Source: Chitinophagaceae bacterium
Lineage (GTDB): Bacteria > Bacteroidota > Bacteroidia > Chitinophagales > Chitinophagaceae
NCBI GenBank assembly: GCA_947446645.1
Contig: CANFHA010000008.1
Location: forward strand, 124,001-188,000
Direction: 5' to 3'
Length of the DNA: 64,000 bases
In this document: positions 44,601-52,622 of the stretch, in pieces
How the letters are laid out: every line of letters starts with the position of its first letter
Numbering within the stretch: the stretch's first letter is position 1
The notes under the pieces: model-generated
The model's input: the letters and a program-made list of their open reading frames with translations, nothing else
Told to the model about the DNA's origin: nothing
Database searches by the model: none
Program-made: the position numbers and the translations under genes

Positions 44601-45079
44601 AAAACCCGCTGCAAGGCTCTTTTATAATAGAAGAACTTACAGACCTGGTGGAAGCAGCGGTTTTGGCTGAGTTCGACCGCATCACAGAGCGTGGCGGCGT
44701 ACTGGGCGCCATGGAAACCATGTACCAGCGTGGTAAGATACAGGAGGAAAGCCTGTATTACGAAACGCTGAAGCACAACGGTGAGTTCCCAATAATCGGG
44801 GTCAATACCTTCCTTAGTTCCAAAGGCTCACCAACGGTCATTCCATCTGAAGTGATAAGGTCCACAACGGAGGAAAAAGAATTCCAGATCCAGACAGTAC
44901 AAAACCTTTGGAAACGTAATGATGACAAAAGTGCAGACGCTCTTCACCGCCTGCAGCAAACGGCTATACACAACCAGAATATATTCGAGGAGCTCATGGA
45001 GACGGCCAAATATTGCTCACTCGGGCAGATCACTAAGGCGCTGTTTGAAGTAGGGGGGCAGTATAGGAGGAATATGTAA
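41672..45079 (+). CDS. icmF: fused isobutyryl-CoA mutase (IcmF-type)
   Basis: A 1135-residue adenosylcobalamin enzyme that interconverts branched and straight acyl-CoA. Domains in order: B12-binding domain (about 8-145) with [16 protein letters not shown], where His follows the DxHxxG-like pattern; a MeaB-type GTPase chaperone (about 190-420) with Walker [37 protein letters not shown] and NKFD; a linker; and a mutase domain (about 540-1130) with [22 protein letters not shown] and [22 protein letters not shown]. This order is diagnostic of IcmF and differs from separate methylmalonyl-CoA mutase. The exact substrate (isobutyryl- or another acyl-CoA) cannot be told from sequence alone. It is a single gene with its own promoter and terminator. 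Confidence 0.93.
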   Translation: MSYSPKNKIRLVTAASLFDGHDASINIMRRVMQASGAEVIHLGHDRSVQEVVDCAIQEDANAIAITSYQGGHVEYFKYMYDLLKQADCGHIKIFGGGGGVILPTEIKELEDYGITRIYSPDDGRSMGLQGMIDDLLEKSDYATGNRLNGEAGHLVERDVKSIARLISAAENYYDLPETQAALKKVKEQADKAQVPVLGITGTGGAGKSSLVDELVRRFLLDFKDKHIGIISVDPTKRKTGGALLGDRIRMNAIRNNRVYMRSMATRQSNLAVSRYIHDAVNILKAAKYDLIILETSGIGQSDTQITEHCDMSMYVMTPEFGAPTQLEKIDMLDFADIVVINKFDKRGAADALRDVKKQYKRNHKLFDKKSDDMPVFGTIASQFNDPGTNTMYKAMMDLIANKTGAPLHSSYKVTDEMSEKIYIIPPNRVRYLSEISENNRKYDKWAKDQGEVAQKLFGITKTIDTLNASKVDDRDRLIKTLQEVYTKVELDLDPKNKHLLENWEAKKSQYTGDYYTYKVRDKELKIKTHTESLSHLQIPKVAVPPFKAWGEILQWALMENFPGEFPYAAGIYPFKREGEDPARMFAGEGGPERTNKRFHYVSKGLPAKRLSTAFDSVTLYGQDPDHRPDIYGKVGNSGVSICCLDDAKKLYSGFNLADPKTSVSMTINGPAPTITAFFMNAAIDQQCELYIKANGLEEEVNKKIDAIYKAKGVQRPYYNAQAARAEAYTGQELPEGNDGLGLMLLGVTGNEVLPADVYEKIKKDTLQAVRGTVQADILKEDQAQNTCIFSTEFSLRVMGDVQQYFINQKVRNFYSVSISGYHIAEAGANPISQLAFTISNGFTFVEYYLSRGMHIDDFAPNLSFFFSNGIDPEYSVIGRVARRIWAKAMKLKYGGNERSQMLKYHIQTSGRSLHAQEIDFNDIRTTLQALYAIYDNCNSLHTNAYDEAITTPTEESVRRAMAIQLIINKELGLAKNENPLQGSFIIEELTDLVEAAVLAEFDRITERGGVLGAMETMYQRGKIQEESLYYETLKHNGEFPIIGVNTFLSSKGSPTVIPSEVIRSTTEEKEFQIQTVQNLWKRNDDKSADALHRLQQTAIHNQNIFEELMETAKYCSLGQITKALFEVGGQYRRNM

Positions 45080-45118
45080 TTATGACTGCTGGTTAAAGTG
45101 ATTTATTAACGCATTTTC

Positions 45119-45152
45119 TGAGATACGGCTGTCACTTTACAGCCGTATCTCA
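45119..45152 (+). terminator. hairpin after icmF
   Basis: TGAGATACGGCTGT and ACAGCCGTATCTCA pair perfectly over 14 bp around CACTTT, 39 nt after the icmF stop. The following T-run is weak (TTGTT). Confidence 0.6.
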
Positions 45153-45189
45153 TTGTTAGAAATCGCGTAAAACTCAATACCGGGTCAAA

Positions 45190-45241
45190 GTATACCTGTA
45201 GTACCTGATTCTTATGCTTATGTACACCTGCTGTACACCTG
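45190..45241. repeat. four GTAxACCTG-like direct repeats
   Basis: GTATACCTG (45190), GTACCTG (45200), GTACACCTG (45222) and GTACACCTG (45233) lie in the same direction, 83-134 bp upstream of the gene at 45324. The last two are exact and 11 bp apart, one helical turn. This is the pattern of a regulator-binding site. Confidence 0.45.
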
Positions 45242-45323
45242 AAAATGTTGGCAAGCGCCTGCTGCCAGGGTAGTTTTGCATATCCAATAACCAGCACCCT
45301 GGAAGTGCACAAAAAATAATCAT

Positions 45324-46202
45324 ATGAGAAAGACCTTATTATTGATCGCCGGAATTTTGTTTTGCGGACTGGCAAAAGCACAGATACCAAACCCTGGATT
45401 TGAAACAATAAATTCACTGGGTATGGCCTCCAACTGGCGGCAGGAAAATTTCATTATTTTCCCGATAGATTCCAGCTGCACATGGCGGGGGGCCGACAGT
45501 ACGGCTATTACAACAGGTGACTCGCATTCTGGTGGTCACGCTCTTGATATTGGCGTAGCAACTTATTGCGAAAACGCTTATTGTGGTGACATACATTTAT
45601 TCCGATATGACATTGACACTTTTGCAGACCAGCGCGTGCCATTTACTGAACGGGCCGATGCCTTTACGTTTTATTATAAGTTGTTACCCGTAATGGGCGA
45701 CCAGGGTAGCGTTGAGATCAAACTCGAAGGCGAGGATACACATGTTATCGCCAGTGCCACCCGGCGGTTTAGCGGCCCTGCTTCTGCATGGACACTAGCA
45801 ACTGTGCCCCTCACTTACTCTGGTACCGACACGCCTACCTATGTTACTATGCGCTTTACTTTACATGCCGATTCCATTTATCACTATGGTACGCGTTTCC
45901 TTATAGATGATATCAACCAGTTTGGAACCACCGGCGTATCGAAGGTCTCCGGAAGTACACAACACCTGAAATGCTTTCCTGTGCCGGCTGACAACACATT
46001 ATACGTAGACCTACCAGGTAAACAGCTTGAAAGGGAATTTGCGGTAACAGTAACGGATGTAATGGGCCGGATATCAAAAGTGGGGATAATAGCAACACTC
46101 GATAACAGGTTGGAGCTGAATGTGGCCGACTTGCCAAAAGGAGTTTACTTCCTCCAGGTAGGTGCAGATGGAGCAGCAATGAATGGGAAATTTGTAAAAT
46201 AA
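45324..46202 (+). CDS. secreted beta-sandwich protein with T9SS type A signal
   Basis: A 292-residue protein with a signal peptide (MRKTLLLIAGILFCGLAKAQ), a carbohydrate-binding-like region at about 22-205 that opens with IPNPGFETINSLGMASNW, a typical opening of secreted jelly-roll domains in Bacteroidota, and a C-terminal sorting domain (CFPVPADNTLYVDLPG, VTDVMGRISK, LPKGVYFLQV). No catalytic residues are recognised. Four direct repeats upstream suggest its own control. It is followed by a hairpin. Confidence 0.7.
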   Translation: MRKTLLLIAGILFCGLAKAQIPNPGFETINSLGMASNWRQENFIIFPIDSSCTWRGADSTAITTGDSHSGGHALDIGVATYCENAYCGDIHLFRYDIDTFADQRVPFTERADAFTFYYKLLPVMGDQGSVEIKLEGEDTHVIASATRRFSGPASAWTLATVPLTYSGTDTPTYVTMRFTLHADSIYHYGTRFLIDDINQFGTTGVSKVSGSTQHLKCFPVPADNTLYVDLPGKQLEREFAVTVTDVMGRISKVGIIATLDNRLELNVADLPKGVYFLQVGADGAAMNGKFVK

Positions 46203-46217
46203 AAAGAGTTTATTGTT

Positions 46218-46257
46218 GCAAACAGGCTTAGCCAGATGGCGGAGCCTGTTTGTTGCA
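46218..46257 (+). terminator. hairpin after the gene at 45324
   Basis: TGCAAACAGGCT pairs with AGCCTGTTTGTTGCA with a small bulge, and the loop holds a second short stem GCC/GGC. The T-run is absent, so it is a weak terminator candidate. Confidence 0.45.
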
Positions 46258-46328
46258 TTAAGCACGATATTATGCAGGAAGAAGTAAATTTACTTTAAAC
46301 AGTTCTGAACAAAACCGATATCGCCGTT

Positions 46329-47972
46329 ATGATATTGCCGTTACTAAAGAGAACCAGCGTTTTACTGTTAATGGCATTGCTCATAAGCTCATTTTGCTAT
46401 GCAGGCAAGGCCCAGCCACTTCTTGAAAAAGGCTGGGCTTCACTCGTGCGCGACGAGGATACTACAGCCCTATTATATTTTAGTAAGGCTTTAATTGAAG
46501 CAGAGCATAATAATGACACCGCTGACAAGGCCCAGGCCTTACTTTATTTGGGTATTTGCTACTATAGTGTTAGCTATAGCAAAGGGCTGGATTATTGCAA
46601 CCGTGCTTTGGCCGAATACAAAAAAATGGAAAATGCCTACCCTGCCAGAGCTTTGGAAGGCAGAAGCCGTTGCCTGCAGCTGGTAAGTACTATTAAAAGC
46701 CGGCAGGGTCAATACAGGGAATCAATAAACCTGAGCATGGAGGCATTAAAAGGGTTGGTCGGCAGTTGTGATTCAATGGGTGATATCGGTATCATTTACA
46801 ACAGTCTGGGCACTGCCTATAGCAGTCTTGCGCTGCCCGATTCATCGGCCTATTTCCATAGGTTGGCCCTGGCAGAGCATTTGCGCAATAACAACCTTAC
46901 CTACCTGCCCGGCGCCTACATACAAGTGGCAAACCTTGAAAAAGAACTGCAGCATAGCAAAACCAGTTTTGACTATTATACCCGCGCACAGCAGCTGTCC
47001 GATAGTACGGGTAACCGGCAGGCGCAGGTTTGGGCGCTCATAGGGCTTGGCGAATGGCAGGTAGCCTTCAAAAAAGATTATCACACCGCAGAAACGAATT
47101 ACCTGCAGGCACTCTCCATCGCTAATACACTCACAGATAAAACATTTAGCATCAAAGCCATTGATCACCTGCTACAACTCTATAAGCAGACCGGCAATTA
47201 CCAGCAGGCGATGGCTTACCAGGAAAAACTGGTACACACCCGCGATAGTATCTACTCATGGGACAGGCAAAAAGAGATGCGCGAAATGGAAATACGCTTT
47301 GATGTGGCAGAGAAAGACCGGTCGCTGGAACTGTTGAAAAAAGAGAAGAAAATAACTGTGCTTACTAACTACCTGCTTTGGGGTGGTCTTGCTACATTAA
47401 TGCTGCTATCAGGCACCGTGATATACAATCAAAGGCACACAAACACGAAAGATAAAATATTGCTCGCTACTCAGAACGAACTGATACTGGCAGCTGCAGA
47501 ACAAAAGCGGCTGGTGGAAGAACAAAAAATATTCAGAGAACAACAGATGCAACAGGAGCTGGAATTTAAAGAAAGTCAGCTAAGCGCTATGACCTTGCAA
47601 ATGCTGCAAAAAAATGAACTGCTGCTGGAACTTAAAGAAAGACTGGACGCCGACAAATCGTTTGGTAAAGACCAGAAACTGGAAAAAATAATAAACAAAG
47701 GTCTTAGCCAGGATAAAGAATGGTCTGACTTCAATGTCTATTTTGAAAGCATCAACAAAAATTTCTACGATCGTCTGAAGCAGGCCTATCCCGCCATCAG
47801 CCCTAACGATCTTAAGATCTGCGCACTTATCAAGCTGCAATTGTCAATTAAAGAAATGGCCGCGATTCTTAACATTTCACCAGATAGCGTGAAGACCGCC
47901 CGGTACCGGCTTCGCAAAAAACTGGAGCTGAACGCAGAAGATAATCTTACCGGCTTCATACTGGGACTTTAG
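46329..47972 (+). CDS. TPR - transmembrane - coiled coil - LuxR-type HTH regulator
   Basis: A 547-residue membrane-bound regulator of a type common in Bacteroidota. Signal peptide (about 1-28); about six TPR repeats facing the periplasm (about 30-320); a membrane helix YLLWGGLATLMLLSGTVIY (about 350-368); a coiled coil rich in Glu and Gln (about 380-440); and a C-terminal HTH (LSIKEMAAILNISPDSVKTARYRLRKKL, about 507-534) in the cytoplasm. It should sense a periplasmic signal and act on DNA directly, without phosphorylation. Its target is unknown. The TonB-domain gene follows at 35 nt. Confidence 0.8.
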   Translation: MILPLLKRTSVLLLMALLISSFCYAGKAQPLLEKGWASLVRDEDTTALLYFSKALIEAEHNNDTADKAQALLYLGICYYSVSYSKGLDYCNRALAEYKKMENAYPARALEGRSRCLQLVSTIKSRQGQYRESINLSMEALKGLVGSCDSMGDIGIIYNSLGTAYSSLALPDSSAYFHRLALAEHLRNNNLTYLPGAYIQVANLEKELQHSKTSFDYYTRAQQLSDSTGNRQAQVWALIGLGEWQVAFKKDYHTAETNYLQALSIANTLTDKTFSIKAIDHLLQLYKQTGNYQQAMAYQEKLVHTRDSIYSWDRQKEMREMEIRFDVAEKDRSLELLKKEKKITVLTNYLLWGGLATLMLLSGTVIYNQRHTNTKDKILLATQNELILAAAEQKRLVEEQKIFREQQMQQELEFKESQLSAMTLQMLQKNELLLELKERLDADKSFGKDQKLEKIINKGLSQDKEWSDFNVYFESINKNFYDRLKQAYPAISPNDLKICALIKLQLSIKEMAAILNISPDSVKTARYRLRKKLELNAEDNLTGFILGL

Positions 47973-48007
47973 CATTAAATTTGACCAGCATCTAAAATGC
48001 GCAAGTC

Positions 48008-48436
48008 ATGAAAAATGCCCTTATCGTTTTCTTTACTGCAATATCATTTATAGCCTCTGCCCAAAGATCGGCTACAGCCGCTGGCGATAAGGCTATGCAA
48101 CATGCTGCATCTCCCGCGCGGGTATACGATGCTCCTGAGCTACCAGCTGCATTTCCTTATGGAAAGGATAGCCTCGAAAGATTCATCGCTCGCAGCATGC
48201 ACCTCGGCCATGTAGAGAATGGTGAGGGAGTAACCGGCAAAGCCATTGTCGTATTCCTGGTAGAGAAGGATGGCAGTATAGGTGCCGCCGAAATACTGCG
48301 TACCAGTGGTGATAAAAACTTTGATGCCGAATCTGTAAGGATAGCTAAATCCATGCCTAAGTGGACTCCGGCTAAAGATAAAGGTGAAACCGTACGATCA
48401 TCGGCAATGCTCACCTTCGCTTTCAAATTCAGGTAA
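48008..48436 (+). CDS. small secreted TonB C-terminal domain protein
   Basis: A 142-residue protein with a signal peptide (about 1-18, ending FIASAQ) and one TonB C-terminal domain (about 62-142: VTGKAIVVFLVEKDGSIGAAEILRTS, then FDAESVRIAKSMPKWTPAKDKGETVRSSAMLTFAFKF). Unlike true TonB it has no membrane anchor or Pro-rich spacer, so it is probably free in the periplasm and may not transduce energy. It lies 35 nt after the TPR/HTH regulator, and its stop overlaps the convergent NUDIX gene by 8 bp. Confidence 0.75.
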   Translation: MKNALIVFFTAISFIASAQRSATAAGDKAMQHAASPARVYDAPELPAAFPYGKDSLERFIARSMHLGHVENGEGVTGKAIVVFLVEKDGSIGAAEILRTSGDKNFDAESVRIAKSMPKWTPAKDKGETVRSSAMLTFAFKFR

Positions 48437-49067
48437 CCAGGCCCGACAGTAATACTTCCAGCTCACTTATTATCATTGCTGTGGCCCCCCATATTATTGT
48501 TCCGTCTTCCAGCTTATACGCATTCACCTGCCTTATTACCCCGCGTACTGCCGGTGATACCACATCGGTTACTGTTTTTCGGTCCGCATGCATCAGGTTA
48601 TCCAGCGGCACTTCTATGGTATACGAAACCTCGTTCTGGCTCAGATTATATTGCGGTCGCGCATTAGCATAGCCAACATAGGGGTATACGTTGAAGTTGC
48701 TCACCGGTATATACAATGGAGTCAGCGCACCAAGTATATCTACTTCAGATGAAACAATGCCTACCTCTTCCTGCGCTTCCCGTAGTGCCGTAGCCCTCAG
48801 GTCGGCATCAGTAGCCTCAAAGCTACCCCCGGGGAAACTTACCTGCCCACTGTGGGCTGTATTATCTTCCCTGCGCTTCATCAGCAGCACATGCAGCTCA
48901 TCATTCATGGGGAAAAGCAGGCAAAGCACGGCGCTGGGCCGTGCATTGTCTGGTACTTTCAGGGGCATAGTCACCACCCGGCCTACCATGCGCTCCTGTG
49001 CGCTACGCCCTGGCAATGCCTGCTGCAGCCTTTCTCTCAGCCATTCTATTCTTCCCTTATTATCCAA
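48429..49067 (-). CDS. NUDIX hydrolase, CoA pyrophosphatase type
   Basis: A 212-residue hydrolase of nucleoside-diphosphate-linked compounds. The Nudix box reads GGSFEATDADLRATALREAQEEVGI (about 75-99), and the preceding RPSAVLCLLFPMNDELHVLLMKR and later PYVGYANARPQYNLSQNEV suit the CoA-diphosphatase branch (NudL-like), which cleaves CoA to phosphopantetheine and 3',5'-ADP. The start is TTG at 49067; the nearest ATG would cut off 26 residues of conserved N-terminus. It is read just after the ferredoxin gene (5 nt) and so likely in an operon with it. Confidence 0.8.
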   Translation of the reverse strand: MDNKGRIEWLRERLQQALPGRSAQERMVGRVVTMPLKVPDNARPSAVLCLLFPMNDELHVLLMKRREDNTAHSGQVSFPGGSFEATDADLRATALREAQEEVGIVSSEVDILGALTPLYIPVSNFNVYPYVGYANARPQYNLSQNEVSYTIEVPLDNLMHADRKTVTDVVSPAVRGVIRQVNAYKLEDGTIIWGATAMIISELEVLLSGLVT

Positions 49068-49072
49068 TAGTG

Positions 49073-49294
49073 CTACTGTTGTTTTATCTCAAAACTAAGT
49101 GCGCCAGAAGGGCATTTTTCCACCTGCTGCTTTATCATTTCTGTTTCAGCCCCTGTTACATTTATCCACGGGTTTTGTTTTGAGTTAAAGACACCCGGCA
49201 GCCCCTTCACGCAGTTAGCGCTGTGCTGGCACAGTCCGGACTTCCATACCACGGTTATCTCACCGTTTGAATAATGTTTGGTTACGTTATCCAT
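49073..49294 (-). CDS. small divergent 4Fe-4S mono-cluster protein (Fer4_19, YjdI-like)
   Basis: A 73-residue single-domain iron-sulfur protein. Cysteines are in SGLCQHSANCVKGLPGVFN (about 18-36) and VEKCPSGALSF (about 57-67), the pattern of the divergent mono-cluster Fer4_19 family. The ATG at 49294 (MDNVTKHYSNGEI) fits the family; the frame runs on to 49324 but the extra ten residues (MLNFIQNTIL) are not expected. Such proteins may be electron carriers or sensors. The neighbours are pirin and a NUDIX hydrolase. Confidence 0.75.
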   Translation of the reverse strand: MDNVTKHYSNGEITVVWKSGLCQHSANCVKGLPGVFNSKQNPWINVTGAETEMIKQQVEKCPSGALSFEIKQQ

Positions 49295-49335
49295 AAGAAT
49301 AGTATTTTGTATAAAGTTAAGCAAGCCTTGCCTAC

Positions 49336-50052
49336 CTAAGTCATGGGCACCTCAAATATCAGCACATCGCTGGCAGCATCTGCCACTATTTCAAAACCCT
49401 CTGCTTCGCTGATTCCCAGCGCATCTCTTTTGCCCAGCACTTGTCCTTCCGCTTTTATCTGACCGTCTATCAAAAATATATATGCCCCGTTATTTTTGTC
49501 ACGGAAAGCATGCTTTATACTTTTCCCGGCGTCAAGGGTGGTGCGGTATATCCATGCATCCTGGTGTATTTTCATACCGGCATCGCCGTTGTCCATCGGC
49601 GACACTATAGTCTGCAGTTGGTTCATGCGCTCCTCTGGCGGAAACATTTTCTGATCATATCTCGGACTCACATTCTTCTTATTCGGAAAGATCCATGTCT
49701 GGAGCAGGTTTGCCTTTTTATTCGGGTCGGGATTATACTCGCTATGCGTTACACCGCTGCCCGCACTCATTACCTGCACCTCATTCGGCACTATCTGCTG
49801 TGCATGTCCCATACTGTCCTTGTGTTCCAGCGTACCATCCAGCACTATGGTTATGATCTCCATATTGTCGTGCGGATGCCGGCCAAAGCCCATACCTGCG
49901 TCTATGATATCATCATTCAATACCCTCAGTACGCCAAAATGGACTTTTGTAGGATCGTACCAGTTTGCAAAGCTGAATGAATGGTGTGCGTCAAGCCAGC
50001 CATGCTGCGCATGGCCTCTTTTATCTGCTGCGTGAAAAACTGTTTTTGCCAT
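49336..50052 (-). CDS. pirin family protein (YhhW-type)
   Basis: A 238-residue bicupin of the pirin family. The N-terminal cupin holds the metal ligands in GRHPHDNMEIITIVLDGTLEHKDSMGH (about 57-83) and the Glu in the same strand region; the C-terminal cupin has lost most ligands. Relatives have quercetin 2,3-dioxygenase activity in vitro or act as redox sensors; the true substrate is unknown. It is read in the same direction as the small ferredoxin and NUDIX genes, 41 nt upstream. Confidence 0.85.
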   Translation of the reverse strand: MAKTVFHAADKRGHAQHGWLDAHHSFSFANWYDPTKVHFGVLRVLNDDIIDAGMGFGRHPHDNMEIITIVLDGTLEHKDSMGHAQQIVPNEVQVMSAGSGVTHSEYNPDPNKKANLLQTWIFPNKKNVSPRYDQKMFPPEERMNQLQTIVSPMDNGDAGMKIHQDAWIYRTTLDAGKSIKHAFRDKNNGAYIFLIDGQIKAEGQVLGKRDALGISEAEGFEIVADAASDVLIFEVPMT

Positions 50053-50133
50053 TTTCCGTTATTTATATGTACATACATGTATACAAAACAAGTGCCCGTT
50101 TAAATTTCATGACAAAGTTGCAGACTTTGTAGC

Positions 50134-51153
50134 TTAAAGGTCATGCTTACTTTTATCAGACTCTTGTTTTTCAATTTCCCTTTTTACCTCTTGTACTAAT
50201 TGTTCTTCCGTGGGCAGGTATAATTTGTACTCACTCGCAATTATAGTTTTATTGTTTTCCGGCAGCGATATTTTCACTACTGCATTATTCTTTTCGGCGC
50301 ATAGAAGTATGCCTATCGTTGGGTTTTCAAAATCCCGCTTTTCATACCTGTCATAATAATTCACATACATCTGCAATTGACCAATATCCTGGTGTGTGAG
50401 CTTGTTGGTTTTGATCTCAATAATAACAAAGCATTGCAGAAGGCGATTGTAAAAAACAAGGTCAATAAAAAATTCATCTCCTTCTATATGGAGTCGTTTT
50501 TGCCTGGCTACAAAAGCGAAACCATTGCCTAGTTCTAAGAGAAAATCATGTAGATGGGTAATAATTGCATTTTCCAGGTCCTTTTCATAGTAAGCAGATT
50601 CTCTTTTCAAACCTAAAAACTCAAGGTACATCGGGTCTTTAATAATGTCTTTGGCATCTGAAGGTAGTTTTTCTTCTCTTGCTACAGCAAGTACATCTTC
50701 TCGTTTATTACTTAGCAGTAATCTTTCCCACAGATTACTGTAAATCTGGCGCTCCAGTTGTCGTGTAGACCAATTATTTTTAATTGCCTCTGCTATATAA
50801 AAATCTCTTTTGTCCTGACCATCAATACGTATAAGTAATTTATAGTGTGTCCAACCCAATTGCGAACGCAGTGCGTTCGCAATTGGAAAATTTCGGTAAA
50901 ACTGACGAAAAAGCTCTATTTGCCTTTTGGAAAAGCCACTCCCATACTCTGGCTCCAGTTGCTCTGCAATAAATTTTGTTAGATAAACACCATAGTCCGC
51001 TCGATCCTTCCCTGCCTGCTCCTCTTCAAAAATCCGATTCCCTATTTGCCAGTACATCAAAGTACGTTCATTGTCTACCTGACGGATAGCTCTATCCCGG
51101 GAATTTAGAATGATTTTCTTGATGTCACTAATGATTGCCTGGTCAATAAGCAT
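50134..51153 (-). CDS. YhcG-type PDDEXK nuclease (DUF1016)
   Basis: A 339-residue protein with an N-terminal DUF1016 domain (about 5-150, including NERTLMYWQIGNRIFEEEQ and SQLGWTHYKLLIRI) and a C-terminal PDDEXK nuclease domain, with FFIDLVFYN (catalytic Asp about 232) and FVIIEIKTNKL (the ExK pair about 247-249), then QLQMYVNYYD. Members are linked to mobile DNA and defence, but the biological role is not settled. It is AT-rich against its neighbours, which suggests transfer. A 31-bp palindrome lies in its coding sequence at 50856-50886. Confidence 0.82.
   Translation of the reverse strand: MLIDQAIISDIKKIILNSRDRAIRQVDNERTLMYWQIGNRIFEEEQAGKDRADYGVYLTKFIAEQLEPEYGSGFSKRQIELFRQFYRNFPIANALRSQLGWTHYKLLIRIDGQDKRDFYIAEAIKNNWSTRQLERQIYSNLWERLLLSNKREDVLAVAREEKLPSDAKDIIKDPMYLEFLGLKRESAYYEKDLENAIITHLHDFLLELGNGFAFVARQKRLHIEGDEFFIDLVFYNRLLQCFVIIEIKTNKLTHQDIGQLQMYVNYYDRYEKRDFENPTIGILLCAEKNNAVVKISLPENNKTIIASEYKLYLPTEEQLVQEVKREIEKQESDKSKHDL
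50856..50886. repeat. 31-bp near-perfect palindrome inside the YhcG-type gene
   Basis: CCAATTGCGAACGCA and TGCGTTCGCAATTGG are exact 15-bp arms around one central G. It encodes PIANALRSQLG, at a variable place just before the conserved W-T-H-Y segment of the DUF1016 domain. Confidence 0.75.
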
Positions 51154-51354
51154 GGGTACTTAGGAATTTGATATCTAAAATACAAAAAGTACGCAACTGC
51201 CCCGAAAACGGAAAGGCAATCCTAATAAACATTCTACATGTGCATCACGTTAATAATTGGTAATTTGGCACCGAAATGCCCTAAATGGTGATGTTGCTGA
51301 TTTGTAGGCACTACAACTAACCTTTGTATCAGAAACACAGCCTTTCAGGCTTCA

Positions 51355-51375
51355 CTTTTAACCTTTAACTTAATA
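51355..51375 (+). repeat. 7-bp-period array before the AAA+ regulator
   Basis: CTTTTAA, CCTTTAA and CTTAATA in tandem end 2 nt before the ATG at 51378, T-rich in the sense of the gene. It is the weakest member of the set. Confidence 0.5.
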
Positions 51376-51377
51376 AT

Positions 51378-52541
51378 ATGGCTCAGACAATACTGGTAAT
51401 AGACGATGAAAAGGCGATACGCAAGGCACTGGGGGAGATACTCTCGTTTGAAGGATACGTGGTAGACGAGGCAGTAGATGGTGAAGAAGGCATAAAGAAA
51501 ATAAAGGAGAACAGCTATGACTGCATTCTTTGTGATATAAAAATGCCCAAAAAAGATGGAATTGAAGTGCTGCAAATAGCGCGCGAAGAGCGGCCGGATA
51601 CTCCATTTATCGTTATCTCCGGTCATGGAAATATAGAGACAGCTGTGGATGCGGTAAAAAAAGGAGCTTACGACTATATCTCCAAGCCACCGGATCTTAA
51701 CAGGCTGCTTATCACAGTGCGCAATGCAATGGATAAGAAGAGCCTTGTCGTGGAAACTAAACAGCTCCGCAAGCGCATATCCCGCGGTTATGAAATGATA
51801 GGCAGCAGCGAGGGCATGGCGCGTATCCAGGATACCATAGCAAAGGTGGCCCCTACCGATGCCCGCGTACTGGTAACCGGGGAGAATGGAGTAGGTAAAG
51901 AACTGGTAGCGCGCCGCATACATGAGCTGAGCAACCGTGCAAACGGACCGCTGGTGGAAGTGAACTGCGCGGCAATACCATCTGAGCTTATAGAGAGCGA
52001 ATTGTTCGGGCACGAAAAGGGCTCCTTCACATCAGCTATAAAGCAGCGCATAGGCAAGTTTGAGCAGGCTAATGGCGGCACCCTCTTTCTTGACGAGATA
52101 GGTGATATGAGCCACGATGCGCAGGCCAAAATGCTCCGCGCCCTGCAAGAGGGTAAAATAACCCGCGTAGGTGGCGAGAAAGAAATAAAAGTGGATGTGC
52201 GGGTAATAGCAGCAACGAACAAAAATCTGCTGGATGAAGTGGAGGCAAAAAAGTTCCGCATGGACCTCTATCACCGCCTCAGTGTCATACTGATACAGGT
52301 ACCCTCGCTAAATGCACGAAGAGATGATATCCCGGCCCTTATCGCTCACTTCATGAAAGAGATAAGCGATGAATATAAACAGCAGCCAAAAGAAATGGAA
52401 CCAGCCGCTATCACAGCACTGCAGAACCACAACTGGACAGGCAACATCCGCGAGCTGCGAAACGTAGTAGAGCGACTCATCATCCTTTCAGATAAAACTA
52501 TAACCAGGAAGGATGTGGATACTTACATCCTTGTTAGATAG
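51378..52541 (+). CDS. NtrC-like response regulator without DNA-binding domain
   Basis: A 387-residue protein with a receiver domain (Asp53 in LCDIKMPK, Lys103 in SKPP) and an AAA+ sigma-54-interaction-type domain: Walker A GENGVGKE (168-175), Walker B GGTLFLDEIGD (233-243), and arginine finger region FRMDLYHRL. The sigma-54 contact loop, normally GAFTGA, reads GSFTSA (215-220). There is no C-terminal Fis-type HTH; it stops just after GNIRELRNVVERLIIL. It may work on sigma-54 without specific DNA or have a different target. No kinase is adjacent. A strong terminator follows. Confidence 0.85.
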   Translation: MAQTILVIDDEKAIRKALGEILSFEGYVVDEAVDGEEGIKKIKENSYDCILCDIKMPKKDGIEVLQIAREERPDTPFIVISGHGNIETAVDAVKKGAYDYISKPPDLNRLLITVRNAMDKKSLVVETKQLRKRISRGYEMIGSSEGMARIQDTIAKVAPTDARVLVTGENGVGKELVARRIHELSNRANGPLVEVNCAAIPSELIESELFGHEKGSFTSAIKQRIGKFEQANGGTLFLDEIGDMSHDAQAKMLRALQEGKITRVGGEKEIKVDVRVIAATNKNLLDEVEAKKFRMDLYHRLSVILIQVPSLNARRDDIPALIAHFMKEISDEYKQQPKEMEPAAITALQNHNWTGNIRELRNVVERLIILSDKTITRKDVDTYILVR

Positions 52542-52560
52542 GAGCTTTAAATACAATAAA

Positions 52561-52589
52561 AAAATGCCCTCGCTATACGAGGGCATTTT
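52561..52589. terminator. bidirectional intrinsic terminator
   Basis: AAAATGCCCTCG and CGAGGGCATTTT pair perfectly over 12 bp around CTATA, between convergent genes, with A-tract and T-tract on the two sides. Confidence 0.85.
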
Positions 52590-52622
52590 CAAATATACAC
52601 ACTTTCAAATTTCCAAATTAGC

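Noticed and set aside
51266-51279. Sigma-54-like promoter TGGCACCGAAATGC upstream of the AAA+ response regulator
   Set aside because: The GG and GC elements are 9 nt apart instead of the required 10, and the TTGC half reads ATGC. With the regulator itself divergent in its GAFTGA loop, I do not call a sigma-54 promoter.
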